From Photobacterium profundum (lineage in GTDB: Bacteria > Pseudomonadota > Gammaproteobacteria > Enterobacterales > Vibrionaceae), in NCBI RefSeq assembly GCF_003026285.1, contig NZ_PYOD01000002.1, positions 620,001-684,000 on the forward strand: a stretch of 64,000 nt of DNA. The letters run 5' to 3'. The notes under the pieces were generated by a model. The model was given only the letters and a program-made list of their open reading frames with translations. It was not told where the DNA came from and ran no database searches. Positions 1 to 9,184 of the stretch are shown here, piece after piece (position 1 is the first letter of the stretch; every line of letters begins with the position of its first letter). Made by a program: the position numbers and the translations under genes.

Positions 1-2112
1 TTCATTAAGCAAGTTTTGGATACCAAAGCCTAAACGACCAACCGGTAGCTCGACAGAACCAATAACATCAAAGGTCGAGTAGCCATCGATTTCACCATCA
101 GCATCATCGCTCAAATCAAATAACGTCTGATTTTGCAGCTTTACAGAATAATTACTCTCGTACCAACCAATCCATGCACCAGCTTTTGATGCACTGGCAT
201 AATTGATAGACAACTTCTTCCAATCATCGTTGGCATCTTTCTCTTCTGACTTAACAAAATGCCCCATAGCGCCAAGCTGCAAGTTGTCCATAACCCAATA
301 AGACGCCTGCGCTTCTGCACCATAAACGCGCTTATCAGCATCAATGACTTCAACCGATAAGTTCTTGCTGCTGTGCTTAACAACTTTATCTGATGTAGAA
401 ATATACGCAGCAGCTTGTACACTAAATGCATCAACATTATGGCGGAAACCAACTTCGTAGCTATTTGTTTTCACACCTTCTAGCTTGGTATTGGCAACAT
501 CAATACCATCAACTAATTCATAATGACCATCATTATTGCTATCTGAATATTTACCCACGCCGTAATACTTTGCTGGATCAGGTAAATCGAACCCTTGCGA
601 GAAATTCGCCCATATTTGAGTCTGCGAAGATAGGCGGTAGATGGTTCCAATATTGAATAAACCAATTTTATAATCAGTTTCACCACCAGGTACGGCATCT
701 GCTGATGTACCAGCACCTAGTGCAATTTGGGTCTGCATTTTTGATGATACAAAATCATCAACAGTATTTTTCATGTATTGGTAGCGGTAACCACCTTCAA
801 CAGACCAAGCATCTGTGATGTCGTAGCCAGCCTGCACAAAACCAGCCAAAGAAGCGACTTCTGTTTCTGGGTAGCGCCCAATCGTATCTTTCGTTTTATT
901 CACTAAGCCACCCGATTGGTAACTCGTTGCTGGATCGAAGATAACTTGATCACTGTCTAATTTGTCAATATAACCATCAACACCGTAAGTAAGTGTTAAG
1001 CGATCCATCGACTTCACCATAGCCGCTCTTACACTGAATACGTCGGTATTCTGTTGCGATGCAGCAAGGTAGGTACCGTAGATAAACGGGCTAAACGACA
1101 TCTCTTCAGAACGGTACGAAGCTTGTACAAACAACTCATGACTTAAAAATTCTGCGTCATGGTAGGTTGCATTTAGCATTAAACGTTCAGTCGACGCCTG
1201 ACGATCAGATTGATACCCTTTTCGTGTTTCTATCAAGCCAGTATCAGCAGGATTACCTGTAATATTATTGGGTGCACCCGCTAAATTTTGACCGAAATAA
1301 ATGCCATATGGACTATCTTGTTCACTCAGATAATACTGTGCTAATACATTAATGGTTTTCGTATCTGTTGGTGTGAAGCTCAGTGACCCCATCGCATCAA
1401 TAACGCGGTTAAATTGAAGAGACCCCTGAGTGATATCAGGTACAATAATATCCCCATTAGCATCGTAGTAACCGTTGGTCTCACCGTATACTAACGACGC
1501 ACGACCACGTACTTTATCATTACCACCACTGACTGATTGTGCCAATTTATAGTCAAAATCATCACCACTATTAAAGCCTGATGAACCACTGACATACGTT
1601 TCTGCCTGTACCTCACCGTCTTCAGCTTTCTTAGTAACAATATTAATCACACCGCCCGTCGCACCGGCCCCATAAATAGACGTTGCACCCGATAACACTT
1701 CAATTCGATCGATATTAAATGGGTCAATTGAATCTAACTGACGGCTAATAGAACGCGATGAATTCAACGATACCCCATCAATCATCACTAGCATGGCACG
1801 CCCACGAAGGTTTTGACCGTAATTGGTTCGTCCTTGGCTGCCTAAATCTAACGATGGTACGGCTGAAGATAAAATATCACTCAGATTTTTACCTCCACGA
1901 TATTCCTGATCGATTTGCTCAGAATCCACATACCAAACGGTACCTGCAATATCGCTGATACTTTTAGGTGCACGACTCGCGACCACCACCATTGTTTCCT
2001 CTGCTGATTGATATGACGATTCTTCAGCATAAGCACTTGCTGAATACATTGTTGGGCTGGCTAGCATCATTGCATATACCAAAGGGCTAACTACAAACTT
2101 CCTTGACTGCAT
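1..2112 (-). CDS. TonB-dependent siderophore receptor (3' end beyond window)
   Basis: Outer-membrane gated beta-barrel that imports ferric siderophore using TonB energy. The reading frame starts at the ATG at 2112 and stays open to base 1, so about 704 codons are visible and the last barrel strand or strands are missing. The start encodes a signal peptide ending near residue 25 (SASAYAEE). It is followed by a TonB-box-like stretch (ETMVVVASR) and a plug domain with the typical segments LSDILSSAVPSLD, LRGRAMLVMIDG and IEVLSGATSIYGAGATGGVINI. The window edge reads GFGIQNLLNE, a usual C-terminal strand motif. A Fur-like site lies about 90 bp upstream, and fhuF and fhuBDC homologues lie on the same strand, so it probably feeds that importer. 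The ligand cannot be read from the sequence. Confidence 0.93.
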   Translation of the reverse strand, partial: MQSRKFVVSPLVYAMMLASPTMYSASAYAEESSYQSAEETMVVVASRAPKSISDIAGTVWYVDSEQIDQEYRGGKNLSDILSSAVPSLDLGSQGRTNYGQNLRGRAMLVMIDGVSLNSSRSISRQLDSIDPFNIDRIEVLSGATSIYGAGATGGVINIVTKKAEDGEVQAETYVSGSSGFNSGDDFDYKLAQSVSGGNDKVRGRASLVYGETNGYYDANGDIIVPDITQGSLQFNRVIDAMGSLSFTPTDTKTINVLAQYYLSEQDSPYGIYFGQNLAGAPNNITGNPADTGLIETRKGYQSDRQASTERLMLNATYHDAEFLSHELFVQASYRSEEMSFSPFIYGTYLAASQQNTDVFSVRAAMVKSMDRLTLTYGVDGYIDKLDSDQVIFDPATSYQSGGLVNKTKDTIGRYPETEVASLAGFVQAGYDITDAWSVEGGYRYQYMKNTVDDFVSSKMQTQIALGAGTSADAVPGGETDYKIGLFNIGTIYRLSSQTQIWANFSQGFDLPDPAKYYGVGKYSDSNNDGHYELVDGIDVANTKLEGVKTNSYEVGFRHNVDAFSVQAAAYISTSDKVVKHSSKNLSVEVIDADKRVYGAEAQASYWVMDNLQLGAMGHFVKSEEKDANDDWKKLSINYASASKAGAWIGWYESNYSVKLQNQTLFDLSDDADGEIDGYSTFDVIGSVELPVGRLGFGIQNLLNE

Positions 2113-2202
2113 AACTTATATTCATCTCTAATTGTTGTCGATGGTTCAAATAACGACGACTGTCGCTATCAGTAAATTCACAACCGCAAATAGCATTGAT
2201 TG

Positions 2203-2217
2203 TGATAATTATTTTTA
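2203..2217 (-). promoter_or_regulatory. Candidate Fur box of the TonB receptor gene
   Basis: The 15-mer has one perfect half TGATAAT and a weaker second half. It agrees with the 7-1-7 Fur consensus at about 12 of 14 positions. It sits about 90 bp upstream of the receptor start in an AT-rich gap between two iron genes. This is inference from consensus only. Confidence 0.5.
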
Positions 2218-2241
2218 TTCAACCTTTTGATTACAAAAAAA

Positions 2242-2994
2242 CTATACAAGACGCGTGATCACTCGATCTATCTGCTGCTGTTTAGTCTGGCGATTACAGG
2301 TGCCACAAAGCTGCTTTTCAGGTAATCGGTATTTAAGACAACAGTTATTACGACGAGGAACCATTATTTCAAATTCACCTTTCTCTATCACCAACCACTC
2401 GAGTGCCTGTTGTAATTCTGGGCACAGGTGAGAGAAAAATTGCTGAACATCTTGTGCAACGATTTTTCCATTCACACCTTGCCCAACAAGCCGGCTCCAA
2501 GGTGAGGCAATTGCTAAAGCCGCATTCCCCCAAAACGTCTTTGGCGGAATCGCAAACGTATGGCGAAATAATAGGTAAAACGACTGAATCAGCCTTTCTA
2601 TCCAGACAATGGAATCATTTGAAGGCACAGCACAAAACCCTTCATTCAGCCACATTACTGGCTTGCTAAAATCGGAAGGAATAACTAAACCAGATAACGA
2701 GAAGTGTGGTGACTGCTCAGATAACACATGCACAGCCACTAATGGCGAGATCAGCTGAGTCATCAGTTTTTTCTGAATTAATGATGCTGCTACTTTATCG
2801 TTAGGGGCCTGTAATGTTAGGCGGGCTTTTTTGACCTGTTCCGCTATCAGCGAGGTATTTAACAGCGCTGAAATTGTAACGGTATTTTCATCATTGCTTT
2901 GCTGCCAGCACCATAATGGATTTAATAGTGCCAATTGCTCATTAACTGAATTGGTTTCTTTAAGTTCAGGTAATAATTGATGAAAACATGTCAT
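2242..2994 (-). CDS. FhuF-like ferric-siderophore reductase ([2Fe-2S])
   Basis: Cytoplasmic protein of the FhuF family, which reduces ferric iron held by imported hydroxamate-type siderophores and so releases it. At 250 aa it is near the usual 250-270. The C-terminus carries the family's unusual cluster motif: two adjacent cysteines (218, 219), ten residues, then CxxC (230, 233), in the stretch NCCLKYRLPEKQLCGTC. It lies between the TonB receptor gene and the fhu ABC genes, all on the minus strand. A near-perfect Fur palindrome lies 140 bp upstream. The central region is diverged, so the call rests on the cysteine motif, length and context. Confidence 0.85.
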   Translation of the reverse strand: MTCFHQLLPELKETNSVNEQLALLNPLWCWQQSNDENTVTISALLNTSLIAEQVKKARLTLQAPNDKVAASLIQKKLMTQLISPLVAVHVLSEQSPHFSLSGLVIPSDFSKPVMWLNEGFCAVPSNDSIVWIERLIQSFYLLFRHTFAIPPKTFWGNAALAIASPWSRLVGQGVNGKIVAQDVQQFFSHLCPELQQALEWLVIEKGEFEIMVPRRNNCCLKYRLPEKQLCGTCNRQTKQQQIDRVITRLV

Positions 2995-3130
2995 GATTTA
3001 ATACACCATTTTTAGCATCGGCTTTCTTATCCCCCTAACGATGAGTTACTGAGCGGAAACATCGTTAAGTATTGAGGCTGTGGGAAGTCTTTATTTTTCA
3101 TATTAACGCTACGTCCCCAACTATTGATGC

Positions 3131-3151
3131 GAATGATAATGACTATCATTC
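3131..3151 (-). promoter_or_regulatory. Fur box upstream of the fhuF-like gene
   Basis: GAATGATA-ATGAC-TATCATTC is a perfect 8-bp inverted repeat. Its core matches the TGATAAT-N-ATTATCA Fur consensus at 13 of 14 positions. It is the best Fur site in the window, about 140 bp before the fhuF-like start. Confidence 0.75.
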
Positions 3152-3313
3152 ATTACATCAACCTTATAAAATTAATGGACATATGAAGTGAGTTTAAAAA
3201 CTGTGGGATAAGAGCACAATTGTGTCGCTAAAAGTCAGGATATACCGTGAAATAACCATTAAATTAATCATATAAAAAGGTTATAAAACAAATAATTTTG
3301 CATATGAAGTTAA

Positions 3314-3347
3314 ATAGGCTGAGATGTAATTCACAAAACCAGCCTAT
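3314..3347 (-). terminator. Stem-loop after the fhuB-like gene
   Basis: Perfect 8-bp stem ATAGGCTG/CAGCCTAT with an 18-nt loop, just past the fhuB stop on the minus strand. It is followed there by TTTAACTT. The U-tract is weak, so it may only attenuate or protect the 3' end. It separates the fhuCDB transcript from fhuF. Confidence 0.4.
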
Positions 3348-3373
3348 GAAGTAACGTCATTAAAGGTAAATAA

Positions 3374-5416
3374 TCACTTACGCAGTAGGTATAAGAAGTA
3401 ACCACCGCCAATAATGGAAGCAAGCAGACCAGCAGGGAATTGCCAAGGAAACCAGACATTACGCCCTACCCAATCAGCAAACACCATAATGTTTCCACCA
3501 AGCAAACACGCAATGACAAGCTGATGGCGGGCATTATATTGCCCTAGCGATTTAGCCATATGAGGAGCCAATAGCCCAACAAAGCTCAGCGGTCCCACTA
3601 CCATGGTAGCTAAAGCCGTTAATGATGCTGCTGCTAACATCAATAACTGCCTGACTTTACGGCAATTAACTCCAATACTTTCAGCCACCGTTGAGCCCAG
3701 CGCCATGATATCAAGCCAGCGATGCCACAATAACAATAGACAACCTATGGATAGTATTCCGATAAGTAACAGTCCAGCATCATTGCTTCCAGCAAGGTAT
3801 GTAGTCCCTGATAACCAACTAAGCAGTGCTTTAACATTGTCTTGCCCTGTTGATAAAGCAATGCGGATCATGGCATCAAGAAAGGCACTCAATGCTATAC
3901 CCGTCAATAACATTTGCGTGGGAGCAAAGTTATTATTTCGCCCTGAAAGCCAAATGCAGCCCATTACCACCATCGAGCCGACAACCCCCAAGAGCATTTG
4001 CTCTGAGCGTGAAATAGCTATCCCGCTCATCGCCCCTAGCACAAGAGCAAAAGCAGCCCCAGCACTGATCCCCATTACTTCAGGGCTCGCCATCGGGTTA
4101 CCCGTCATTCGTTGTATTACGGTACCGGATAATGCTAGAGCAACCCCAGCTAACATAGCGACCGCAACCCGAGGAAAACGCAACGCCAATACGGTATCGA
4201 TCTGCGCACTGCCGCTACTATTAAGAAATACCCAACCGTTCGTACTATTACCAACGCACAATGCAAGGTAAATAACCAACATACTCACGATCACCATGCC
4301 AATAAAAACACCCCGAAAAGATCGTAGTTGATATTCAAGCAGGGCTTCTTGCTCTGTTTTTTGACTCGCGATAAACGAATGACGGTGTAATAACCACAAT
4401 AAAAATGGTGCCCCAATTAAAGCCGTAATAGCACCAGTAGGTAGCAGCTCGCCGCCAACCCCAGATAACGGTTGGATCAGTAAATCAGCCCCTAATAGCA
4501 ACATTGCACCAATCAGGCTGCTCATCAGCATGCGGGGGAAGAAATGGCGCACACCCGATAACGTCGCTAAAGCAGGTGAAACCAAACCAACAAAACCAAT
4601 AATTCCTACTTGGCTAATAATGCTGGATGTCATAAAAACCGCGATAATCAATGTGGCTAAACGCAGGTAGGCAACTTTTACACCAACAGATTTAGCGACC
4701 TCTTCCCCTAGCTGCAAAGCCGATAAAGGCCGCTGTAACAGAAGTAATACAATAAAAGGAGTTACCACTAACGGAAGTAATTGCAATACACCTTGCCAAT
4801 CATTTTGGTTTAGCGCCCCTGCCCCCCAAATAAATACACTGTTTAGCTGCTCTTCATTTAGCAACAGCAACATCATATTCAACGCGCCAAAAAATAGGCT
4901 TACCACCATGCCTGATAACACCATTTGCAATGGCGCAAAACCTTTTTTAGCGGTTAATACAAACACCAAGCCAGTTGCAACTAACCCACCAGAAAATGCA
5001 AACCAATAGTTACTGATCCCCAGCGCGGCAGGCACAAATAAAATGCCACAAACCAAACCAAGTTCAGCCCCTGCTGCCACACCTAATGTAGTTGGCGACG
5101 CCAACGGATTACGCAATACATGCTGCATAACACAGCCTGCCATTGCCAAGCCAGCACCGCAAATCAGTGCCATTACAATTCGAGGTAAATATGTGTAATG
5201 AATAATAATTTGTTGATAATCAGTCGGATCCGGTTGAAGCGTAGCATTTACCCATTGCGCCATAGACAAAGAATAAGGAGCACTTCGATGGAATAACCAA
5301 ACAAACAAACAGATCAAGAACAATGTGACTATTGCATGAGAATGGCACATCACACGCCAATTCAGCATAGAACGGTTTTTTATGACTCCCCATACTGCTA
5401 ACCGAACGTTCATCAT
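3374..5416 (-). CDS. fhuB: Fused iron-siderophore ABC permease, FhuB-like
   Basis: Inner-membrane channel of a ferric hydroxamate type ABC importer. At 680 aa it is a tandem fusion of two BtuC/FecCD permease units, about residues 20-345 and 355-680, as in FhuB (about 660 aa). Both units repeat family motifs: GAGLAMAGCVMQHVLRNPLA with GLVSPALA in the first, and ALSGTVIQRMTGNPMASPE with GLLAPHMAK in the second. About 20 hydrophobic segments are visible. Its start overlaps the end of the fhuD-like gene by 4 bp, indicating translational coupling. It is the last gene of fhuC-fhuD-fhuB. Confidence 0.93.
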   Translation of the reverse strand: MMNVRLAVWGVIKNRSMLNWRVMCHSHAIVTLFLICLFVWLFHRSAPYSLSMAQWVNATLQPDPTDYQQIIIHYTYLPRIVMALICGAGLAMAGCVMQHVLRNPLASPTTLGVAAGAELGLVCGILFVPAALGISNYWFAFSGGLVATGLVFVLTAKKGFAPLQMVLSGMVVSLFFGALNMMLLLLNEEQLNSVFIWGAGALNQNDWQGVLQLLPLVVTPFIVLLLLQRPLSALQLGEEVAKSVGVKVAYLRLATLIIAVFMTSSIISQVGIIGFVGLVSPALATLSGVRHFFPRMLMSSLIGAMLLLGADLLIQPLSGVGGELLPTGAITALIGAPFLLWLLHRHSFIASQKTEQEALLEYQLRSFRGVFIGMVIVSMLVIYLALCVGNSTNGWVFLNSSGSAQIDTVLALRFPRVAVAMLAGVALALSGTVIQRMTGNPMASPEVMGISAGAAFALVLGAMSGIAISRSEQMLLGVVGSMVVMGCIWLSGRNNNFAPTQMLLTGIALSAFLDAMIRIALSTGQDNVKALLSWLSGTTYLAGSNDAGLLLIGILSIGCLLLLWHRWLDIMALGSTVAESIGVNCRKVRQLLMLAAASLTALATMVVGPLSFVGLLAPHMAKSLGQYNARHQLVIACLLGGNIMVFADWVGRNVWFPWQFPAGLLASIIGGGYFLYLLRK

Positions 5417-6369
5417 TTTCTAACGACCTTATTAATATCCGATGCCGATAATAAGAGTGCCGTAATACTGTTACTTAGCCGTTGTGCTGATTTTAACCCC
5501 CCAAAGGTCCATACTGGTGGTAACTCATACACTCTTTTTTCTCGACTAAATGCCATGGCTTTCCACAACGGTGTAGCAAAGAATGTTTGCTTATATTTGT
5601 CATCTATCGGTCCAAAATAAATAAGGTTCGCTTGTTGTTTATCTGCTAATTTTTCTAACCCGATCGAGGCAAATCCCCATAGGTTCGTTTCGCCTTGCCA
5701 AGCATTGGTGAGCCCCATATTCGCTAATGTTTGACCCGCTAATGATGTGTTGCCATGCACGCGTAAATGCTTGTCACCAATCAAGCGCACCATCAATAAT
5801 GCGCGAGTATCTTGTTTGGCTTGGCGTAAACGATCAGCATTTTCGACTAACGTCAGTTTTGTTTCATTAATGACTTGATCGGCTTTTTCTGGTCGTTCAA
5901 CAATATTTCCTAAATTCCTCAATAAATCTTCTGCGGCGTGATAGGGATCTTTCTTGTTCGAATACACACTCATTACAACCGTTGGGGCAATGCTACTTAA
6001 CTTCTCAAACGCTGGGCTTAAATGTTGACTCATAATAATGAGATCAGGTTTTAACTGCGCCAATAATTCTAAATTTGGCTCTCTTCTTGAGCCTACGCTA
6101 TATACCGATTCAGGTACGGCAGGCAATTGAACCCACTCTTGATAGCCCTTTTTATCTGCCATGGCATAAGGGGTAATATCGAGTGCCAATAAGCTTTCAG
6201 CTATCACCCAATCTAATGCAACTATTTTTTGAGGTGATGACGTTAATTCAATCTGCCCCATTTCATGCTCAATTATCTGTGCTTGCAGCACTGAACTAAA
6301 TAACAGAGCAGGATTAAATAAGAATCCAATAAGAATAAACAACCGCACGATACTCTCCTTGTTGGGCAT
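5413..6369 (-). CDS. fhuD: Periplasmic iron-siderophore binding protein, FhuD-like
   Basis: Class III solute-binding protein that carries ferric siderophore from the outer-membrane receptor to the FhuB/FhuC importer. It has 318 aa. A hydrophobic signal segment covers about residues 9-30, followed by the family pattern KIVALDWVIAESLLAL, then LLAQLKPDLII, and a C-terminal lobe ending near PPVWTFGGLKSAQRL. The protein is predicted to be exported. It is coupled to fhuB by a 4-bp overlap and lies about 55 bp after fhuC. Confidence 0.9.
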   Translation of the reverse strand: MPNKESIVRLFILIGFLFNPALLFSSVLQAQIIEHEMGQIELTSSPQKIVALDWVIAESLLALDITPYAMADKKGYQEWVQLPAVPESVYSVGSRREPNLELLAQLKPDLIIMSQHLSPAFEKLSSIAPTVVMSVYSNKKDPYHAAEDLLRNLGNIVERPEKADQVINETKLTLVENADRLRQAKQDTRALLMVRLIGDKHLRVHGNTSLAGQTLANMGLTNAWQGETNLWGFASIGLEKLADKQQANLIYFGPIDDKYKQTFFATPLWKAMAFSREKRVYELPPVWTFGGLKSAQRLSNSITALLLSASDINKVVRK

Positions 6370-6423
6370 TCACTGTAATGTAAATATTTATGGTTTGAAT
6401 AATGACAAAAATAGGGAGGATCG

Positions 6424-7191
6424 TTAGCGTACGTAGCTGATCGCTTGCCCTGTTTCTGGATGGGTAAATATATTAAGTGGCACGCCATAAATGGCTTCTA
6501 ATACTGATTCACTCATTAGCTCTTGTGGCGTACCAGATGCCATAATTCGACCTGAATGCATTGCGACAAGGTGATCACTGAACCGGGCTGCCATGTTAAT
6601 ATCATGCAGCACCATAATGACGGTGATCTTGAGCGATAGGTTTAATTCACGAATCAAAGAGAGCAACTCATATTGATGAGCCACGTCTAGTGCCGATGTC
6701 GGCTCATCCAGCAATATACATTCACTGCGCTGAGCTAATAACATCGCGACCCAAGCACGCTGCCTTTCTCCTCCCGATAACGTACTCACAAATCGATCGG
6801 CGAAATCAATTAGCCCCACATGCTCAATAGCTTGCTGTACCCATTCTTCATCTTGCTTGTTGTAACGTCCAAATACTCCTTTCCACGGATAGCGACCAAA
6901 ACGGACTAACTCTCTTACTGTTACGCCATCGGTTATCGGTGGGTGCTGAGGTAAATACGCAACTTTCAGGGAAAATTCTCGGCTACTTAGCCGTTCACTC
7001 GGTAATCCATCGATATAAATTTTACCGCTACTGGCAGGTTGCTGACGGCTAAGTAACTTAATTAACGTAGACTTACCACTACCATTATGACCGAGTAGCG
7101 TCGTTACATTTCCTTTCTGAAAATCGATTGAAGTTGGGTGAAGAATGGTTTTGTCATGAATACAAAACGACGTCTCGGCTAAGGTGAACAT
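6424..7191 (-). CDS. fhuC: Iron-siderophore ABC transporter ATPase, FhuC-like
   Basis: ATPase of the siderophore importer. It has 255 aa with every ABC motif in order: Walker A GHNGSGKST (about residue 34), a Q-loop near YLPQHPP, signature LSGGERQR, Walker B CILLDEPTSALD, and the H-loop at VLHDINMAA. It is the first gene of the fhuCDB operon. A Fur-like site lies in the 163-bp divergent gap shared with the MFS gene. Confidence 0.94.
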   Translation of the reverse strand: MFTLAETSFCIHDKTILHPTSIDFQKGNVTTLLGHNGSGKSTLIKLLSRQQPASSGKIYIDGLPSERLSSREFSLKVAYLPQHPPITDGVTVRELVRFGRYPWKGVFGRYNKQDEEWVQQAIEHVGLIDFADRFVSTLSGGERQRAWVAMLLAQRSECILLDEPTSALDVAHQYELLSLIRELNLSLKITVIMVLHDINMAARFSDHLVAMHSGRIMASGTPQELMSESVLEAIYGVPLNIFTHPETGQAISYVR

Positions 7192-7269
7192 TGAACGATT
7201 ACGCTCCTTGTAACGGGTTCAACATGGTCATTTCTTGTTATATCGCTATAAAAACCATATTAATGCAAA

Positions 7270-7284
7270 TGAGAATGATTAGTA
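7270..7284. promoter_or_regulatory. Candidate Fur box between fhuC and the MFS gene
   Basis: TGAGAATGATTAGTA matches the 7-1-7 Fur consensus at about 12 of 14 positions. It lies midway in the divergent promoter region, so it could repress both fhuC (minus) and the MFS transporter (plus). Confidence 0.55.
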
Positions 7285-7354
7285 TATTCATTATAAGTAA
7301 TGCACCTCACTCTGTCATTCATCTGTTCACAATACTTTTTACTGAGCCCCATAT

Positions 7355-8596
7355 ATGCGGATATCGCCAACCTCAAACCATAAAGAACATAACCGCACCA
7401 CACTCTATTTAATCGCCGCAGTTGCCACCTTAATGGGCGTAGGACAGAACGGTTTACTGGTTTCATTACCAATATTGGTACAGGCTTCTGGTATTAACTT
7501 ACCAACCTGGTCCATCATTATTGCGATAGGTAGCGTACTATTTTTACCAGCAGCCCCTTTTTGGGGGCACTACAGTGATCGCCACGGCCCGAAAAAGGTA
7601 ATAGTGCAAGCTTTAGTCGGATTCATGGTGAGTTTTGCCCTGTTACTTATAATGAGTTTTATAGGCAGTGAAGGCCTGTTACCCAACAATGCAATCATTG
7701 CCGGACTCGTATTTGCGAGGATTATTTATGGTTGCACAGTAGCAGGTATGGTTCCCGCATCTCAGCATTGGGCTATTTTATTGTGCGGGGAAGATAATCA
7801 GTTATTGGCGATCACCACCATCAGTGCGGGATTAAGTACAGGTCGATTTGTCGGTCCATTATTAGCGCTAGTCACCTTAACTTGGCACCATTTCGCCCCC
7901 TTAATGTTAATGACTATATTTCCATTTATAGCTTTGATGGTAGCTCTTCCACTCAGGGGGCCCGAGCACTTACATGCGAGACATCAAGCCCAGAAGCAAC
8001 ACCCCAAACGGCATCCAAACTGTTGGCAATCGCCTCCTCGAGCTTTAGTGCCATTATTGCTAGTGGCTATTTGCCTATGTACCGCCGTTGCTTTAATGCA
8101 GTACAGCCTGTCACCATTAATCAGTCAGGTCACAAACTGGTCTACTGATGAAATCACTCAAACAATCGGCTATTTATTAACATTAAGCGCAGCTGTTACT
8201 TTGCTTACTCAGCTTAGCGTCATAAAGAAAAAGCGCTTGAGCATTTCAAGCTTATTTAAGGTAGGCGGTCTCTGCTTTAGTTGTGGCTTTATACTGTTTC
8301 TAATTCCCCACATAGTGCTGTTTTACCCCGCAATAACCTTAGTTGCATTTGGTGCAGCAATGATCGTTCCCGCTTATACAGCATCAGCAAGCCAAGTATC
8401 CAGTCATGGGCATGGCATTATTGCGGGGTATATATCAATGTCTCATACTATTGGTTACGGGATATCGGCGTTACTAGCATCACTGGTTTTTCTCTCTGCG
8501 TCATTGCCTATCTGGGTATGTGTAGGCTGTGCTTTGCTGTGTTTAAACATTCCTCTTTTTTACCGGCAGAAAGAAGTATTAACTACAAATCAGTAA
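7355..8596 (+). CDS. MFS transporter, possible siderophore exporter
   Basis: Twelve-helix major facilitator protein of 413 aa. The loop 2-3 signature is GHYSDRHGPKK (family motif GxxxDRxGRR), near residue 68, and a polar central loop (HARHQAQKQHPKRHPNC) separates the two halves. It is divergent from fhuC across a Fur-like site. Iron-regulated MFS proteins next to siderophore uptake genes often export siderophores, so export of a siderophore or its breakdown product is a fair guess. The substrate is not shown by the sequence. The ribosome site before the ATG at 7355 is weak. Confidence 0.85.
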   Translation: MRISPTSNHKEHNRTTLYLIAAVATLMGVGQNGLLVSLPILVQASGINLPTWSIIIAIGSVLFLPAAPFWGHYSDRHGPKKVIVQALVGFMVSFALLLIMSFIGSEGLLPNNAIIAGLVFARIIYGCTVAGMVPASQHWAILLCGEDNQLLAITTISAGLSTGRFVGPLLALVTLTWHHFAPLMLMTIFPFIALMVALPLRGPEHLHARHQAQKQHPKRHPNCWQSPPRALVPLLLVAICLCTAVALMQYSLSPLISQVTNWSTDEITQTIGYLLTLSAAVTLLTQLSVIKKKRLSISSLFKVGGLCFSCGFILFLIPHIVLFYPAITLVAFGAAMIVPAYTASASQVSSHGHGIIAGYISMSHTIGYGISALLASLVFLSASLPIWVCVGCALLCLNIPLFYRQKEVLTTNQ

Positions 8597-8601
8597 GCAC
8601 A

Positions 8602-8624
8602 GTTGATAGCTAGTTGCTATCAAC
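8602..8624 (+). terminator. Stem-loop after the MFS gene
   Basis: Perfect 9-bp stem GTTGATAGC/GCTATCAAC with loop TAGTT, 6 nt past the MFS stop. No U-tract follows, so it may be a 3'-end stabiliser rather than an intrinsic terminator. Confidence 0.4.
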
Positions 8625-8658
8625 GCGCAAACATACACTAAATCATCGATGCCAAAGC

Positions 8659-8742
8659 TTACGCCAAAATCAAAAGTGGGAAGCCAATCCATAATACCGT
8701 TGCCATTGAAAACCAAATGATATAAGTCACTTTAAACGACAT
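8659..8742 (-). CDS. Small single-pass membrane protein (27 aa)
   Basis: A 27-aa frame reading MSFKVTYIIWFSMATVLWI and then GFPLLILA. It is almost wholly one membrane-spanning helix with a positive N-terminus, and AAGG lies 6 nt before the ATG. It sits alone between the MFS gene and a small two-helix protein. The good ribosome site, start codon and clean helix suggest a real gene too short for routine callers. Function unknown. Confidence 0.5.
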   Translation of the reverse strand: MSFKVTYIIWFSMATVLWIGFPLLILA

Positions 8743-8859
8743 GTTGAGCCTTAATATTATTACTATTTATAGAAATAGATTACGTGAGTAAATCAGCAAG
8801 AAAAATTCAATAATGATTAAAGAGACAATCATGAATATTGAATAAAAACAGTGGGAAAT

Positions 8860-9129
8860 ATGAAGCACTTACTTCATCATGTACGTAAATATTTTAAAAG
8901 GCTAATACGTATGGCTCAAGCACAACACCCAATAATCAAGGTTTTCAAAATACTGCACATCATCGGATTAGTTCTGTTTCTTGCTGGCACGATAAGTCTT
9001 TTCATGACAGATATAGGGCAGAATGTAACAGGTATGGTCGTGATCAGCAGTTTGATTGGTTTAGGCTTAGTGCTGATTTCCCCCTTTCCTATTGCTTTGG
9101 TTTTCCAGTGGGCAAATAACAACAAATAA
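8860..9129 (+). CDS. Small two-helix inner-membrane protein
   Basis: Not assigned to a family. A basic N-terminus (KHLLHHVRKYFKRLIRM) is followed by two hydrophobic helices separated by a short FMTDIGQNVTG loop, then a short tail. The frame can also start at GTG 8851 or ATG 8911 (MAQAQHP). ATG 8911 removes the basic extension and has AAAGG about 12 nt upstream. The start is therefore uncertain, but the membrane part is the same in each case. Confidence 0.6.
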   Translation: MKHLLHHVRKYFKRLIRMAQAQHPIIKVFKILHIIGLVLFLAGTISLFMTDIGQNVTGMVVISSLIGLGLVLISPFPIALVFQWANNNK

Positions 9130-9154
9130 AACTAGAAAAACTAGAAAAACTAGC
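9127..9154. repeat. Short tandem repeat, unit AAAAACTAG
   Basis: About three consecutive copies of a 9-bp unit directly after the stop of the small membrane protein gene. It is non-coding. Confidence 0.6.
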
Positions 9155-9184
9155 GGATAAGTATCAAAAAAACGGTATGAATAG

